Assembly: GCF_031157315.1 (NCBI RefSeq)
Contig: NZ_JAVIFU010000006.1
Location: 62,001-126,000, forward strand
Length of the DNA stretch: 64,000 nucleotides
Direction: 5' to 3'
Source of the DNA: Paenibacillus sp. LHD-38
GTDB taxonomy: Bacteria; Bacillota; Bacilli; Paenibacillales; Paenibacillaceae
Shown here: positions 1 to 9,413 of the stretch, one piece after another
Layout of the letters: every line of letters begins with the position of its first letter
Numbering within the stretch: position 1 is the stretch's first letter
Notes under the pieces: model-generated
Database searches by the model: none
Seen by the model: only the letters and a program-made list of their open reading frames with translations
What the model was told of the DNA's origin: nothing
Position numbers and translations under genes: made by a program

Positions 1-474
1 CGCAGGCCGAGATTTAGAAGTGTATGATTACCAAATCCGCAACTCGACACGCTACGTCTCCTACAAAGACTCGAAGAAGGTGACGGCGGATCTGAAGCCG
101 ATCAACAAGGCGACAACAGAAGACGCTGCTCTTGCAGAGATTGATCGATTTGAGGAAATATGGGGTACAAAGTATCCGCTTATTGTCAGTTCCTAACGTA
201 ATAACTGGGATGAGCTGGCAATCTTCTTCAAGTACCCACCTGAGATCCGGAAGCTAATTACACAACAAACATCATCGAAAGCTATCACCGTCAACTTCGC
301 AAAGTAACGAAGGGCAAGAGCATCTTTCCTTCGGACGAAGCCCTACTCAAAATGCTCTACCACTCGACCATGGATGTCGTTCGCAAATGGACCGGTCGTG
401 TTCAGAACTGGGGGCAAATGCTGCTCCAACTCTCCGTTTTCTTTCCGGATCGAGTCGGACAGCACCTACGCTAA
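1..474 (+). pseudogene. IS256-family transposase, 3' fragment, inactivated
   Basis: The translation matches the C-terminal part of IS256-family (Mutator-like) DDE transposases: segments reading KYPLIV, FFKYPPEIRKL, SIFPSDEALLKMLY, WTGRVQNWG and LSVFFPDRVGQHL are family hallmarks. The gene enters from outside the window. It is broken twice: a TAA at 194-196 sits where the family has Trp (before RNNW), and one base is missing near 258, so the reading changes frame before the TNIIESYHRQLRK block. After that the frame is intact to the TAA at 472-474. The element can no longer make transposase. Its position beside a defence locus fits an acquired island. Confidence 0.9.
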
Positions 475-535
475 AAGGCATATTCCCCCTCGGGGGAATT
501 CCTTATAAATGAGTTTACACAAAATTATTGACAGA
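475..535 (+). mobile_element. Right end of the IS256-family element
   Basis: Downstream of the transposase stop there is a GC-rich hairpin (CCCCC TCG GGGG near 485-498). It is followed by the AT-rich terminal stretch gagtttacacaaaattattgac, at about 509-530, typical of IS256-family terminal inverted repeats. The left end lies outside the window, so the target duplication cannot be checked. The exact outer base is uncertain by a few positions. Confidence 0.6.
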
Positions 536-785
536 CCCTTGGAAAGTGACTCAGCCAAGCGAAATTGAATTTTCAGTTAAAATGGGCCCAGCCAACCTTG
601 GTTACCCGCCAACAAGACTAGAATGGATTATGGAAGAACTAAAGAAGCGTGGTGTTTACGTGGAGGGGTATACGTCTCTTATTCAGGCACGTGATAATAA
701 TATTGATTCTGAGCGATGGCTAGCTCGGTATAAAGGCTGGAAGACAGAACGTATTCATCACACCTTATCGGAGGATGAGAGGTAG
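528..785 (+). CDS. Unrecognised 85-residue ORF at the insertion-sequence boundary
   Basis: An open frame of 85 codons begins with TTG inside the end of the insertion sequence and stops with TAG. The product is charged and ends in a cluster of basic and acidic residues (ARYKGWKTERIHHTLSEDER). I do not recognise a family. No ribosome binding site precedes the TTG and the first codons belong to the element end, so the frame is probably the 3' part of a gene truncated by the insertion. A later Met at 582 or nearby could start a shorter product. It may not be expressed. Confidence 0.35.
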   Translation: MTDPWKVTQPSEIEFSVKMGPANLGYPPTRLEWIMEELKKRGVYVEGYTSLIQARDNNIDSERWLARYKGWKTERIHHTLSEDER

Positions 786-1457
786 TATCTATACTACTGT
801 GAGTGGTTTGATGGAATTGTAGTCCGCAATTTAAGTCTGAATCTATCCCACAAACCCTGCTCTATACCAGTTAAATTTTTTCTATTTTCTGAATGAAACT
901 AAAGTAGCTACTCCTGATTTTCGCTCGGCATTTTCTAGCTCTTTTCCCCAAGCATCTTGTATCTCAGGCTCTTCCTCGAAGTTTTCCCAAACCATCTATC
1001 TGCCTTTTGAAGAATGCCGCTCTACAGCTGTATTCTCAAGCCTTTCCGTAGTCTTTTTCCCGGCTGTGAAGAGCCTTTCAGTTGTTTCCTCGACTCATTT
1101 TCCCGATTTTTTAACAGATTCATATCTTCCTAGAATCAGTATTTCCCTCAGAGGAGAATGAGCATAGTGGCGAATGCTCATCTTACCTCGCCTTTACGGC
1201 GGGGTTATTTAAAATAAGCTGTCACTCCATGGAAGGCAAGGACTTGTAGTGTGATTTGTCGAAATATTACAGAATATGTTTTGTGAGAACATACCTTCAG
1301 TGACAGAGTGTCGTCATGTCGGTGTGATTTAATAAAGGCATATTTCAAATTATGGGTATTGTGAAGAAATCTAATTTATTTTGTGGATAAATACGTCAAT
1401 GACTTTCCATTGGGCTATTAGCTCACACACAAACGCAACTAAAAAGGGTGATGGTTT
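786..1457. other. Intergenic stretch upstream of the defence operon
   Basis: About 670 bases with no convincing gene on either strand. The minus strand gives only short frames broken by stops (for example a 33-codon frame near 1130-1030). A 7-bp inverted repeat (TGAGCAT/ATGCTCA, about 1160-1181) and a terminator-like hairpin at 1186-1210 are the only structures seen. The AT-rich last 150 bases should hold the promoter of the Wadjet genes, but no clear -35/-10 pair stands out. Confidence 0.5.
1186..1210 (+). terminator. Hairpin with short T-rich tail
   Basis: CCTCGCC (1186-1192) pairs with GGCGGGG (1198-1204), with one G-T pair and a 5-base loop, followed by TTATTT. It is a short intrinsic-terminator-like structure in an otherwise gene-free stretch, possibly left from a lost gene. 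Confidence 0.4.
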
Positions 1458-2516
1458 TTGAAAGACCTGATAGCGCTATTTATCGAAACACATAAACCTA
1501 AAACAATCCGAGCAGATGATCTTGAAGTCTTTCTGGTACGTAATCATAAATTACGTTATGAAAGAGAAGGCGGATTTCCAGCTTTTGTTAAAACGATTGA
1601 AGATATCTGTAGTGATGGAGTAATATCCCCTGTTATCTCAAGAGGTAAGACAGGCACGAAACTATACAATGTTTACCGGAAAATTGAACAAGCAGCTGAG
1701 CCAGTGGAAGAAGCATATGTTCGAATGCTGCTCAATGAGTATCATCCTAAAATGGCGTTATCGTCCTACGCAAAAGATTATGAACTTTTCATCATAGATA
1801 AACCGTATCTGGATGAAATTAATAAGTTCCTAAAAACTGGGGATACGGAAGTTATTTCGATTAACGAACGATCTTTCGAACTTTTTTATGATGAAAAGTG
1901 GTTAGACCAAAACAGGGGAGCCCTCCAACGAATCAGTATAACTTTAGATGATTTATGCTGTTATCCTACTTATGAGCCTTTTTTTGAATACCGTCGTACC
2001 TGTAATAGTAAATCATCTTACCACATTCTGATTGTAGAAAATAAAGATACTTATTACACACTCAAACGGCTCTTTATCGAAGGAATCTACACATTTGGAG
2101 AGATTCCCTTCTCCATGCTGATTTATGGGGAGGGGGATAAGATTCTAAGGAGCTTCTCTTATATTAACGAGATCGAAGAGCTGAGAGATATTAATTATCA
2201 GGTTCACTACTTCGGGGATATTGATCCTAAGGGGATGAGTATTTTTTCTTCTCTACAGAAAACCGTAGATGTTCAACCTTTTTTCTTATTCTATTTTGCA
2301 TTGTTAAGCAAATATGAACATAGGGTGCCGCCTCGACGTAAAAAGGAACAGGCAAAAACTAAACCATTATCCTATGCGACCTTCCTTGAATGTTTCAACG
2401 AATCCATAAGGACAAGTATTATCTCGATTGTGGAACAATGCAATGGATATCTTCCTCAAGAAGGATTGAATCGTAAAGATTTTATAAAGCTAAGCCATTC
2501 CGAAGGAGACTTATAG
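1458..2516 (+). CDS. jetD: Wadjet protein JetD, Toprim-type nuclease subunit
   Basis: JetD is the DNA-cleaving subunit of the Wadjet SMC complex, which extrudes and cuts small circular DNA such as plasmids. The 352-residue product has an N-terminal winged-helix-like region (about 1-80), a middle region, and a C-terminal Toprim fold. The Toprim metal-binding residues are visible: E194 in LIVENKD and D254/D256 in YFGDIDPKG. This layout fits JetD/TopoVI-A-like proteins. The start is TTG 1458, 7 bases after AAAGGGTG. It is first in a packed operon: jetA begins one base after its stop. Placing jetD first matches the gene order I know for type II/III Wadjet, not type I, where jetD is last. Confidence 0.85.
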   Translation: MKDLIALFIETHKPKTIRADDLEVFLVRNHKLRYEREGGFPAFVKTIEDICSDGVISPVISRGKTGTKLYNVYRKIEQAAEPVEEAYVRMLLNEYHPKMALSSYAKDYELFIIDKPYLDEINKFLKTGDTEVISINERSFELFYDEKWLDQNRGALQRISITLDDLCCYPTYEPFFEYRRTCNSKSSYHILIVENKDTYYTLKRLFIEGIYTFGEIPFSMLIYGEGDKILRSFSYINEIEELRDINYQVHYFGDIDPKGMSIFSSLQKTVDVQPFFLFYFALLSKYEHRVPPRRKKEQAKTKPLSYATFLECFNESIRTSIISIVEQCNGYLPQEGLNRKDFIKLSHSEGDL

Positions 2517-2517
2517 C

Positions 2518-4086
2518 ATGGATAGTTACGACAATATTTTCGTTGGTTTCCGGGAACGTATGAAGAACTTAGGGGTGTTTTCACCAATTCTTTATATGAA
2601 AGATAAGATTCGTTTTCGTGAACTGCCTCTTGTATCGCTGGCGATTGCTGTCATGCTCTACACTTTGGAAAATATGCTGATGAATCGGCCTACCACTACT
2701 GATGGTATTCACAGATTCCTAAAAACTACTTTATGGGAACGGTGTGACATCCAATTGAATAACGAGGAAATCGAGGAACTACGGGATGTCCTTGTCGATG
2801 AATTCCTCCGAAACTTTGGTCGCAATCATGAATTTGAGTATTTCGATTTGGAACAGAAGAGTAAGGAAATAATATCATTCCGGTTATTTGAGTACGATGA
2901 GGACATGAACCTAGACATGCTTCAAGAGCGGAAAATTAGTCTCCGTTTATCAACCGAGGGTATTGAAATGCTCTTTAAAACGAAAGAAATGTATGGTGAG
3001 CTTCAAATCTCAATTGCTCAACTATATTTCAAACAGCAAATGCAAAAGGGACTGTTCCATGAAGCGCTAAATGCAATTAACGATATTACAATAGCAATTA
3101 AGAAAGAGCGCTTCGCTCTTCGCGACTTACAGGGTGAAATTGTTAAGGATGCCATTTCGGTTTCAAAAAAAGAATTACTGAAAAAACAGCTTGAGAGTGT
3201 TCACGACAAATTAACTCGGGAACGAGAAGTTTTCAATAGCTTGAAAAATCTAGTGGATGAAAAAATCCATAGTTACCATATGGGCGAACTTACAGCGAAG
3301 GAAATTAAGGGTATTGAGCTTGTGATGCAAATTCAGCGGAAATTGGCGAGTGTAATCGCAGTGCATGAATCGTTGTTTACTGATAAACAAAAGCTGCAGA
3401 TGGTCATGACTCACTCCATGGAATCGCTAATTCTCAATGCCTTTTCTGTAAAACTAAATTTCGAACGCGAAATTTTGAGTGAAATTTCCGCAAGGCCCAT
3501 AGATTTAGAGACATTAAAAATCATTTTAAATCCCTTATTACCTTTCCGGAGAAAGCCTATTTTCAATCCTCTTGAAGTATTTCAACCGCAGCGGCGCATT
3601 ATTCGCAAGCAAGAGCAAGATGTAGAAGTGCATGAAGTCAGTGAAGAGGAAATGTTAATTATTGAAAAAGCTGAAGAGATGCAACGAGTACAAATGGAAG
3701 CCAAAGTGGTAGAATACCTTCGTATTTTAGGTGAGCCGATACTTACCAACAGTAGTGTTACAATTTCCGATATCCTTTCAAATATAAAAAATGAGAATTT
3801 TGACTTGTATCAGGAACTTACAAACACGATGCATTTTTACTCCTTCCTTGTTGATCTGCATCAAAGCGACTATACGTCATTCCAACGAATTGAACATGAG
3901 GTTATTCCTCATTTACCAGTGATTCCTAGATGCTTAGCCCGTGCTGTAGAGGCATATCCGGAGCTTGAAGCCATAGGATACTTTTCTTTCGAGCCGAATG
4001 GGAGTGTCATTACTCTTCCGAACGGCTTTGTTCTTTCTGATTTTGCAATACGAAAGGGGAATTTATATGGGAACACTCAAGGATGA
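2518..4086 (+). CDS. jetA: Wadjet protein JetA, kleisin (MukF-like)
   Basis: The 522-residue product has the layout of JetA, the kleisin that bridges the SMC heads. There is an N-terminal winged-helix region (about 1-110), long helical coiled segments (about 200-320, rich in Lys, Glu and Leu) and a C-terminal region that should bind the SMC head. The assignment rests on position between jetD and jetB, size and helical composition; kleisins are poorly conserved in sequence. The start is ATG one base after the jetD stop. The 3' end overlaps jetB by 20 bases, which implies coupled translation. Confidence 0.8.
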   Translation: MDSYDNIFVGFRERMKNLGVFSPILYMKDKIRFRELPLVSLAIAVMLYTLENMLMNRPTTTDGIHRFLKTTLWERCDIQLNNEEIEELRDVLVDEFLRNFGRNHEFEYFDLEQKSKEIISFRLFEYDEDMNLDMLQERKISLRLSTEGIEMLFKTKEMYGELQISIAQLYFKQQMQKGLFHEALNAINDITIAIKKERFALRDLQGEIVKDAISVSKKELLKKQLESVHDKLTREREVFNSLKNLVDEKIHSYHMGELTAKEIKGIELVMQIQRKLASVIAVHESLFTDKQKLQMVMTHSMESLILNAFSVKLNFEREILSEISARPIDLETLKIILNPLLPFRRKPIFNPLEVFQPQRRIIRKQEQDVEVHEVSEEEMLIIEKAEEMQRVQMEAKVVEYLRILGEPILTNSSVTISDILSNIKNENFDLYQELTNTMHFYSFLVDLHQSDYTSFQRIEHEVIPHLPVIPRCLARAVEAYPELEAIGYFSFEPNGSVITLPNGFVLSDFAIRKGNLYGNTQG

Positions 4087-4810
4087 ATTTGCGGATGCAT
4101 TCTCCGTCTTTATTGCACTGCAAAAAGAAGGACGTATTACCAAAGATAATGAGGAGATCTACGGTACTTTTAAGCGCGCTGAGATACAAGAAATGATCCG
4201 TGATGTTATTGAACCGAATGCACAAGTGAAAATATTTGAGTATGAAGATAGCGGTATTATATATATGGTTCCTACTTTGGAAAATCGAGTACTCTCTTAC
4301 ACGAACGAAGAACTGCGTAAGGAAATGGGACTGAAGAATAATGAGCATCTCTATTTGGCGTATTTCTGTATGCTGGTTTTATTGTCAAAATTCTTTAATA
4401 GTATGGACCAGACAGTATCTACACGACAATACGTGCGAATTGAGGAAATATTAGAGACAGTGGGCAAGAGTATGGATTATTTTAAGTCACTGGATGAGGA
4501 TGACTTAACCTCCATTGCAGAGGATCTTGAACTGGATCTAAAAGGAATTATTAAATCATGGGATTCTGTGCCTGAGTTTAATGAAACGGTTAAAAATCTA
4601 AAGAAATCAAAGTACGATAAGCACCATTTTGGATTTTTAAATAAAGTGCTGGTTTTTTTAGAAAAGGAAGAACTTGCCGTTATCATGGAAGGTAAAGAGG
4701 TAAGAATTACAGAAAAGCTTAATCATGTTGTTATTAAATATTATTTTAATACTGGACGAAAAGAACGAATTATGCGCTTTATTACAAATTCACAAAAGGG
4801 GAGAGGTTGA
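4067..4810 (+). CDS. jetB: Wadjet protein JetB, kleisin-associated winged-helix subunit (MukE-like)
   Basis: The 247-residue product sits where JetB, the MukE/KITE-like partner of the kleisin, is expected. It is acidic and helical with winged-helix character near both ends. I chose ATG 4067, preceded by AAAGGGG at about 4052, rather than an upstream in-frame ATG at 3998 that would overlap jetA further and has no ribosome binding site. The stop lies one base before the jetC start, and the GGGGAGAGG that serves jetC is inside the jetB 3' end. Function follows from the operon. Confidence 0.8.
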   Translation: MGTLKDEFADAFSVFIALQKEGRITKDNEEIYGTFKRAEIQEMIRDVIEPNAQVKIFEYEDSGIIYMVPTLENRVLSYTNEELRKEMGLKNNEHLYLAYFCMLVLLSKFFNSMDQTVSTRQYVRIEEILETVGKSMDYFKSLDEDDLTSIAEDLELDLKGIIKSWDSVPEFNETVKNLKKSKYDKHHFGFLNKVLVFLEKEELAVIMEGKEVRITEKLNHVVIKYYFNTGRKERIMRFITNSQKGRG

Positions 4811-4811
4811 A

Positions 4812-7800
4812 ATGCCAGTCATAACTCGAATTCGTACGGTCGGCCTGAAGTTTGATGAAGGGAAGAAGATTATTCCCGATAATATTTGGGAGCCGCGAGG
4901 TAAGAATACAATTTTTTTGCTTGAGAATGGCGGCGGTAAGACAAGCATCATCCAGACCTTAATGCAAACAGTGCTACCCAATTCGAGTCTCGCTGGGCGA
5001 AATATAAAGGATACCTATGCCAAAAAGTCATATGGACATATTGCGGTAGAGTGGTTACTAGACGGAGAGAAAGAAAAGTATTTATTGACTGGTTTTTGCT
5101 TTAAGAATGCAGAGACGGATAAAGACAAGCTTGATTATTTCAATTATCTTTTTACTTACGAGAAAGACTCTGAAGTCAATATTGCTACGTTACCTTTTAC
5201 TACGGATAAGATGGTGACAAGATATACGGAGTTCAGAAAATACTTACTCAGTTTAGATTATCCCTACGTTGAAATCCCAGATTCTAATAAAAAGTATAAG
5301 GAAAACCTAATGTTATACGGTATACTCCCGGAAGAATGGGAAAGCATCCGAAAGATTAACGGTGATGAAGGTGGGGTAGAAGGCTTTTTTCAAAAAGCGA
5401 AGACAACGGAAACGTTGATCACGAAGTTGCTGGTACCTACCATGGAAAATACTATCTTTCAAACTGAGGAGGATAAAAAGGAAATAATTGAGGCCTTCAA
5501 GGGATATAAAGAAAACCTTCTAATCATTCCAGAATATCAGAGTGATATTGAAGACTTTAAAATGATTAAATCTTTGGCTGAAATGGTCGTCTCGAGCGTT
5601 CAGGAGCTAGAGAATAAGAGGCAAATACATAATTCAGAACTGGTGAAAATTGAACGTCTTCGCTCTACGTTACAGATGCACCAGGTAAAATCTACAGAAG
5701 CCTTGCGGAGGATGGAGGATGAGAAAAAGAGGATTTCTCAAGAGTTTCAGGATTGGAACTGGAAAAAGGATAGTATTAACATTCAAACAAAGCGAGGTGA
5801 AATGCAGGAGCTTCAACTAGAAGCAGAACGGTATGAGGAGGAGATTAAATCCCACCGTCAACAGTTGATTGTACTTGAGCAAAAAGAAAAAGAACTTCAA
5901 TCGTTTATGCATTATGCGTTGTATGACAAGGAGAACCAAGCTGTCATCTCCTACACTCAAGAGCTAGAAATGATGAAAAAAACCCAGCCAGAGTTAGAGG
6001 AGACCGTTCGAAATAAGACTGAAGAACTGCAGGATGTCTGGTCAGCAATTCTTCATCAGAAGATGAAAGCAAGAGATGAAGTCTCTGAAAAAATTGGAGA
6101 TATTAAAATTAAATATGATAAAACAATTGCTGAGCTTAATAGATGTCAGAATGACAAGGGTGAGCTTCAAAATGAAATAGGTTCTCTCAATGAGTACGTA
6201 CGAAACTATGAGAGTGAGTTGGAACGGACGAAACATATTTGTGATTCGGGCGCTCTTGATAGCCCCCCAATGTTGTTAGAAAACTTTGTTCAGAGATTGG
6301 GAGAAATCCAGGCTCAAATTCAAGAATGTTCAGATCATCTTCAAACATATGAGGAAGAACTCTCCACGTGTCACTCTAAGGAGAAGGAACTTAGCTTAGA
6401 GGAATCAATAATTCACACTGAGCGCAATGATAATCAAACAGCAACACAGGAATATGAGAACAAGTATGCCATACTTGCAGATACCCTAACCAAGCAGGGG
6501 AAAATGGTTTTTGATTTGTTTGCCGAAAAAGACGAAGATCTTGCTTGGCTCGATAAAGAGATTAGTACAAGGGGTTACCAACGGGATGAGCTTAAAGTTG
6601 GGATAGAGGAGCTTCGTAGAAAGATTAGACATCTCACTGAGAATGAATACTTTGTTCCCCATCATACTCTTCTTGAGATTAAGAACCGACTATATCGAGG
6701 AGGTACGCTTGTTACGCTCGGAAGCGAGTGGTTAGCTGACCAAAACGTTGATGAGGAAACTAAGGAACAATATTTGCAAAATCATCCGCTGCTCCCTTAT
6801 TCATTTTTAATAGAGGAGGCTCAGACAGCAACGATTGTTCGTGAAATGCAAAGAATTAAGAACAACCGCGAAATGTTTGAAATTCCAGTAATATTTCAAC
6901 TTAAAAATAAACTGTCTGTGAATACATCTCATGAAGAAGTTATCCTTGCATCTTTCCAAGACGGCCTTATGGCCTTTCAGGCATTGGATGGAAAGCTGTT
7001 TACTTCCCGAGAGAAAATCGAATCTATGATTAGGGAGTTAAAACAGGAGCTTAACCGTAAGGAAGAGAGACTTAAACAAGATCAACACGAATTATTTTTC
7101 CTTGATGATACGTTTCGAACTGCAAAAGATTTTTTTAAAACCTATGACGCCTTTTCTGCAAGGAGATTTGCTCAATGTGAATCTGAGCTAACAGACAGAC
7201 TGAATTCCATCGCGTACGAACTTTCAGCTAATACAGAAAGTATAGCTGCTCTACGGAAAGCACAGACTTCTATACAAAACAAAAGAGAAGAATACAGGCA
7301 AGAACAACAAAAAGTACATTTCAAAACAGAACATCTAAAAAATTTCATTGATAAATACCCAGAACCGGATGTTAATTTTAAAATATCGACCCTTAAGGCA
7401 ACGAAGTTTGCGCTTGAAGCCATCACCACAAAAATAAATGAAATTGAAGTTGAATTAGATGGACTTCGTGAGGAAAATTTGCAGCAGTTAGTTCTAATGC
7501 AAGAGAAGGAACGAACTCTTGATGAGCATCTTAAAATTGGAAAGGAATATCAGTTAGATCAAGAGTACAGTTTTGAAAGCGATTATTCAGAAGAAGAATT
7601 TCAAGAGATTCGAATTATCTTGGATAAGGCACGAAAAGAACTGAACGAAAAGAATGCGGGGTATGAGACTAAGCAAGAGCTTCTATTGAAGTGCATTGAA
7701 AACAGGGATAAGGCCAAAAGTGTAATAGAAGATACAGGGCTTGAGTTTACTTGGGTACAACTGAATTACCGAGCAGTTTATCAGAGTGAAAGGGTAGAGC

Positions 7801-9188
7801 TCAAAAAGAAAACAAATGATAAAAGAGATGTCGTTAGATCTCTTGAAGAATCTTTTAATGATAAAAAGATAGAAGTTGCTAAAGCAGAAGGAACCGTTAA
7901 TAACATGATTTCTACACTCGGTAACGACTTTGGTAAGGCTCCTTATGGTGATGGAGAAGGGGAGTTACCCTTGACTATCCATGAGATTCAAGAAGCAATA
8001 AAGAAAAACCGAGAAAATAATAAAGCGAACGAAGAATGCTTAGAAGCGGAAAACAATGTTATGAAGGATATTCATTCTGCACTCGATCGCTATCAAGCAC
8101 AGCGAGAATTACCAACTGGTAATATTTCAAGGCCAATATTTAACGAACAAGAATGGAAGACATTTGGAGATACTCGTGTTGAGGCTATAACTGTTGTATC
8201 TAGCGCATATTTGAATTCCAAGAATAGCTTGAATTCACAGCGAAACGCTGTGACAAAGGCATGTGAATCCTACGTGAAAACACTACTTGAGACTAACAAT
8301 TCTAAGGTAAGCCGATTTGCGACCGAGTTTAATTCTGTTGTCATATTGCAAGAGAAGCTATTTGATTATTACTACATTATCGAAGCGTTTGTGAAGGTGT
8401 TTGATGCTCTAGACGCGATGGAAAATGACTTACAGAGTAAGCTAACTGAGTTGAGAAAAGATAAAGATAATCTTGTGGATATTGCGCACCGTCGTGCCGT
8501 TATTATTCATGAAAATATTTGTGAAGTTTCAAAGCACTCGAAAGTAGATCTATTTGGGAATACGATACAGATGGTGAAAATCAAGTGGGATGCTAATCCG
8601 AAGGAAGTATCTCTACATAATACTAACTTGTTTGTGGAGAAGATCATTTATGAACTCAAAAGACTGAAAGGTGAGGGAAAAACCGATGATGAAGTAAATG
8701 TATACCTTGAGCAGCAAATGAATAGCATGAATCTCCTTAAGAACATTTCACCTTTGGAGAATTGTTACATTGAAATTTTTAAACCGCGAAAGAAAACACT
8801 TCTTGAATTAGGTGTTGAATATTTCTCGTGGGATGAGGCAGCCTCTTGGTCAGGCGGGGAACGATACACCTCCTATATGATTATGTTTATGATAATTGTG
8901 ACACACATCCGTAAGAAACTACACGGCAAAGAAAGTGTCTGGATAACAATTGTTGCTGACAATCCATTCGGAGCTGCATCATCTGAACACGTAGTCCGAC
9001 CGATCATTGAGCTTGCACTGAAAAACAAGATTCAGTTATTCTGCCTTACTGCAATTCGTGAAGAAGAAATACGAAGTCACTTTGAGGCTGTTATTAGCAA
9101 TCGATATTATAACCGTGGAGGAGTAGAAATCTTGAAATCTGAATCGGAATACATGGAGCTCAATAACATTTATGCTATTAAGAATTAA
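4812..9188 (+). CDS. jetC: Wadjet protein JetC, SMC-like ATPase (MukB-like)
   Basis: This 1458-residue protein is the motor of the Wadjet complex. The N-terminal Walker A is ENGGGKTS (38-45). Two long coiled-coil arms rich in Glu, Lys and Gln surround a central hinge-like region. The C-terminal head has the ABC signature SGGE (1347-1350) and the Walker B segment ITIVADNPFG. In that segment D1383 is followed by Asn, not the usual catalytic Glu. ATG 4812 is chosen, 1 base after jetB, because GGGGAGAGG precedes it and the sequence MPVITRIRTVGLKF opens the head domain. The gene is AT-rich compared with the sugar genes downstream, in keeping with horizontal transfer of the whole operon. Confidence 0.88.
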   Translation: MPVITRIRTVGLKFDEGKKIIPDNIWEPRGKNTIFLLENGGGKTSIIQTLMQTVLPNSSLAGRNIKDTYAKKSYGHIAVEWLLDGEKEKYLLTGFCFKNAETDKDKLDYFNYLFTYEKDSEVNIATLPFTTDKMVTRYTEFRKYLLSLDYPYVEIPDSNKKYKENLMLYGILPEEWESIRKINGDEGGVEGFFQKAKTTETLITKLLVPTMENTIFQTEEDKKEIIEAFKGYKENLLIIPEYQSDIEDFKMIKSLAEMVVSSVQELENKRQIHNSELVKIERLRSTLQMHQVKSTEALRRMEDEKKRISQEFQDWNWKKDSINIQTKRGEMQELQLEAERYEEEIKSHRQQLIVLEQKEKELQSFMHYALYDKENQAVISYTQELEMMKKTQPELEETVRNKTEELQDVWSAILHQKMKARDEVSEKIGDIKIKYDKTIAELNRCQNDKGELQNEIGSLNEYVRNYESELERTKHICDSGALDSPPMLLENFVQRLGEIQAQIQECSDHLQTYEEELSTCHSKEKELSLEESIIHTERNDNQTATQEYENKYAILADTLTKQGKMVFDLFAEKDEDLAWLDKEISTRGYQRDELKVGIEELRRKIRHLTENEYFVPHHTLLEIKNRLYRGGTLVTLGSEWLADQNVDEETKEQYLQNHPLLPYSFLIEEAQTATIVREMQRIKNNREMFEIPVIFQLKNKLSVNTSHEEVILASFQDGLMAFQALDGKLFTSREKIESMIRELKQELNRKEERLKQDQHELFFLDDTFRTAKDFFKTYDAFSARRFAQCESELTDRLNSIAYELSANTESIAALRKAQTSIQNKREEYRQEQQKVHFKTEHLKNFIDKYPEPDVNFKISTLKATKFALEAITTKINEIEVELDGLREENLQQLVLMQEKERTLDEHLKIGKEYQLDQEYSFESDYSEEEFQEIRIILDKARKELNEKNAGYETKQELLLKCIENRDKAKSVIEDTGLEFTWVQLNYRAVYQSERVELKKKTNDKRDVVRSLEESFNDKKIEVAKAEGTVNNMISTLGNDFGKAPYGDGEGELPLTIHEIQEAIKKNRENNKANEECLEAENNVMKDIHSALDRYQAQRELPTGNISRPIFNEQEWKTFGDTRVEAITVVSSAYLNSKNSLNSQRNAVTKACESYVKTLLETNNSKVSRFATEFNSVVILQEKLFDYYYIIEAFVKVFDALDAMENDLQSKLTELRKDKDNLVDIAHRRAVIIHENICEVSKHSKVDLFGNTIQMVKIKWDANPKEVSLHNTNLFVEKIIYELKRLKGEGKTDDEVNVYLEQQMNSMNLLKNISPLENCYIEIFKPRKKTLLELGVEYFSWDEAASWSGGERYTSYMIMFMIIVTHIRKKLHGKESVWITIVADNPFGAASSEHVVRPIIELALKNKIQLFCLTAIREEEIRSHFEAVISNRYYNRGGVEILKSESEYMELNNIYAIKN

Positions 9189-9189
9189 T

Positions 9190-9354
9190 TATCGTCAGGA
9201 ATCCAGGAAGTTTCCAGCAACGATGACGTACATCGGAGCTTCCGATGTGATGCCGTAAACGTTTGTCAATTCCACTGTCGATTCACCGACTGGAATGCCC
9301 CGCGTCGTCTACGACATCACGAGCAAGCCGCCGGCGACGATCGAATGGGAGTAA
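9190..9354 (+). pseudogene. 3' stub of a broken gene next to the defence island
   Basis: Directly after jetC one frame reads KFPATMTYIGASDVMP, a TAA, and then about 31 more codons ending [16 protein letters not shown] and TAA 9352-9354. It looks like the C-terminal end of a larger secreted or carbohydrate-active protein, but I cannot name the family with confidence. The coding sense, the in-frame stop and the strong terminator that follows suggest the ancestral gene was cut off when the defence island was inserted. Confidence 0.5.
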
Positions 9355-9361
9355 TGAAAGA

Positions 9362-9409
9362 AACTCCGAAAACCCACTATATTCAAGGGTTTTCGGAGTT
9401 CTTTTTTTT
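9362..9409. terminator. Strong terminator, 14-bp perfect stem
   Basis: AACTCCGAAAACCC (9362-9375) pairs perfectly with GGGTTTTCGGAGTT (9387-9400), followed by C and eight T. It ends transcription coming from the jet side. The minus-strand gene at 9414 converges on it and its readthrough could also stop here, although the minus-side A/T tail is weaker. Confidence 0.85.
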
Positions 9410-9413
9410 AGAG

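Noticed and set aside
786..1457. Small frames on the minus strand upstream of jetD as an extra defence gene
   Set aside because: The frames are short, broken by stops and lack ribosome binding sites.
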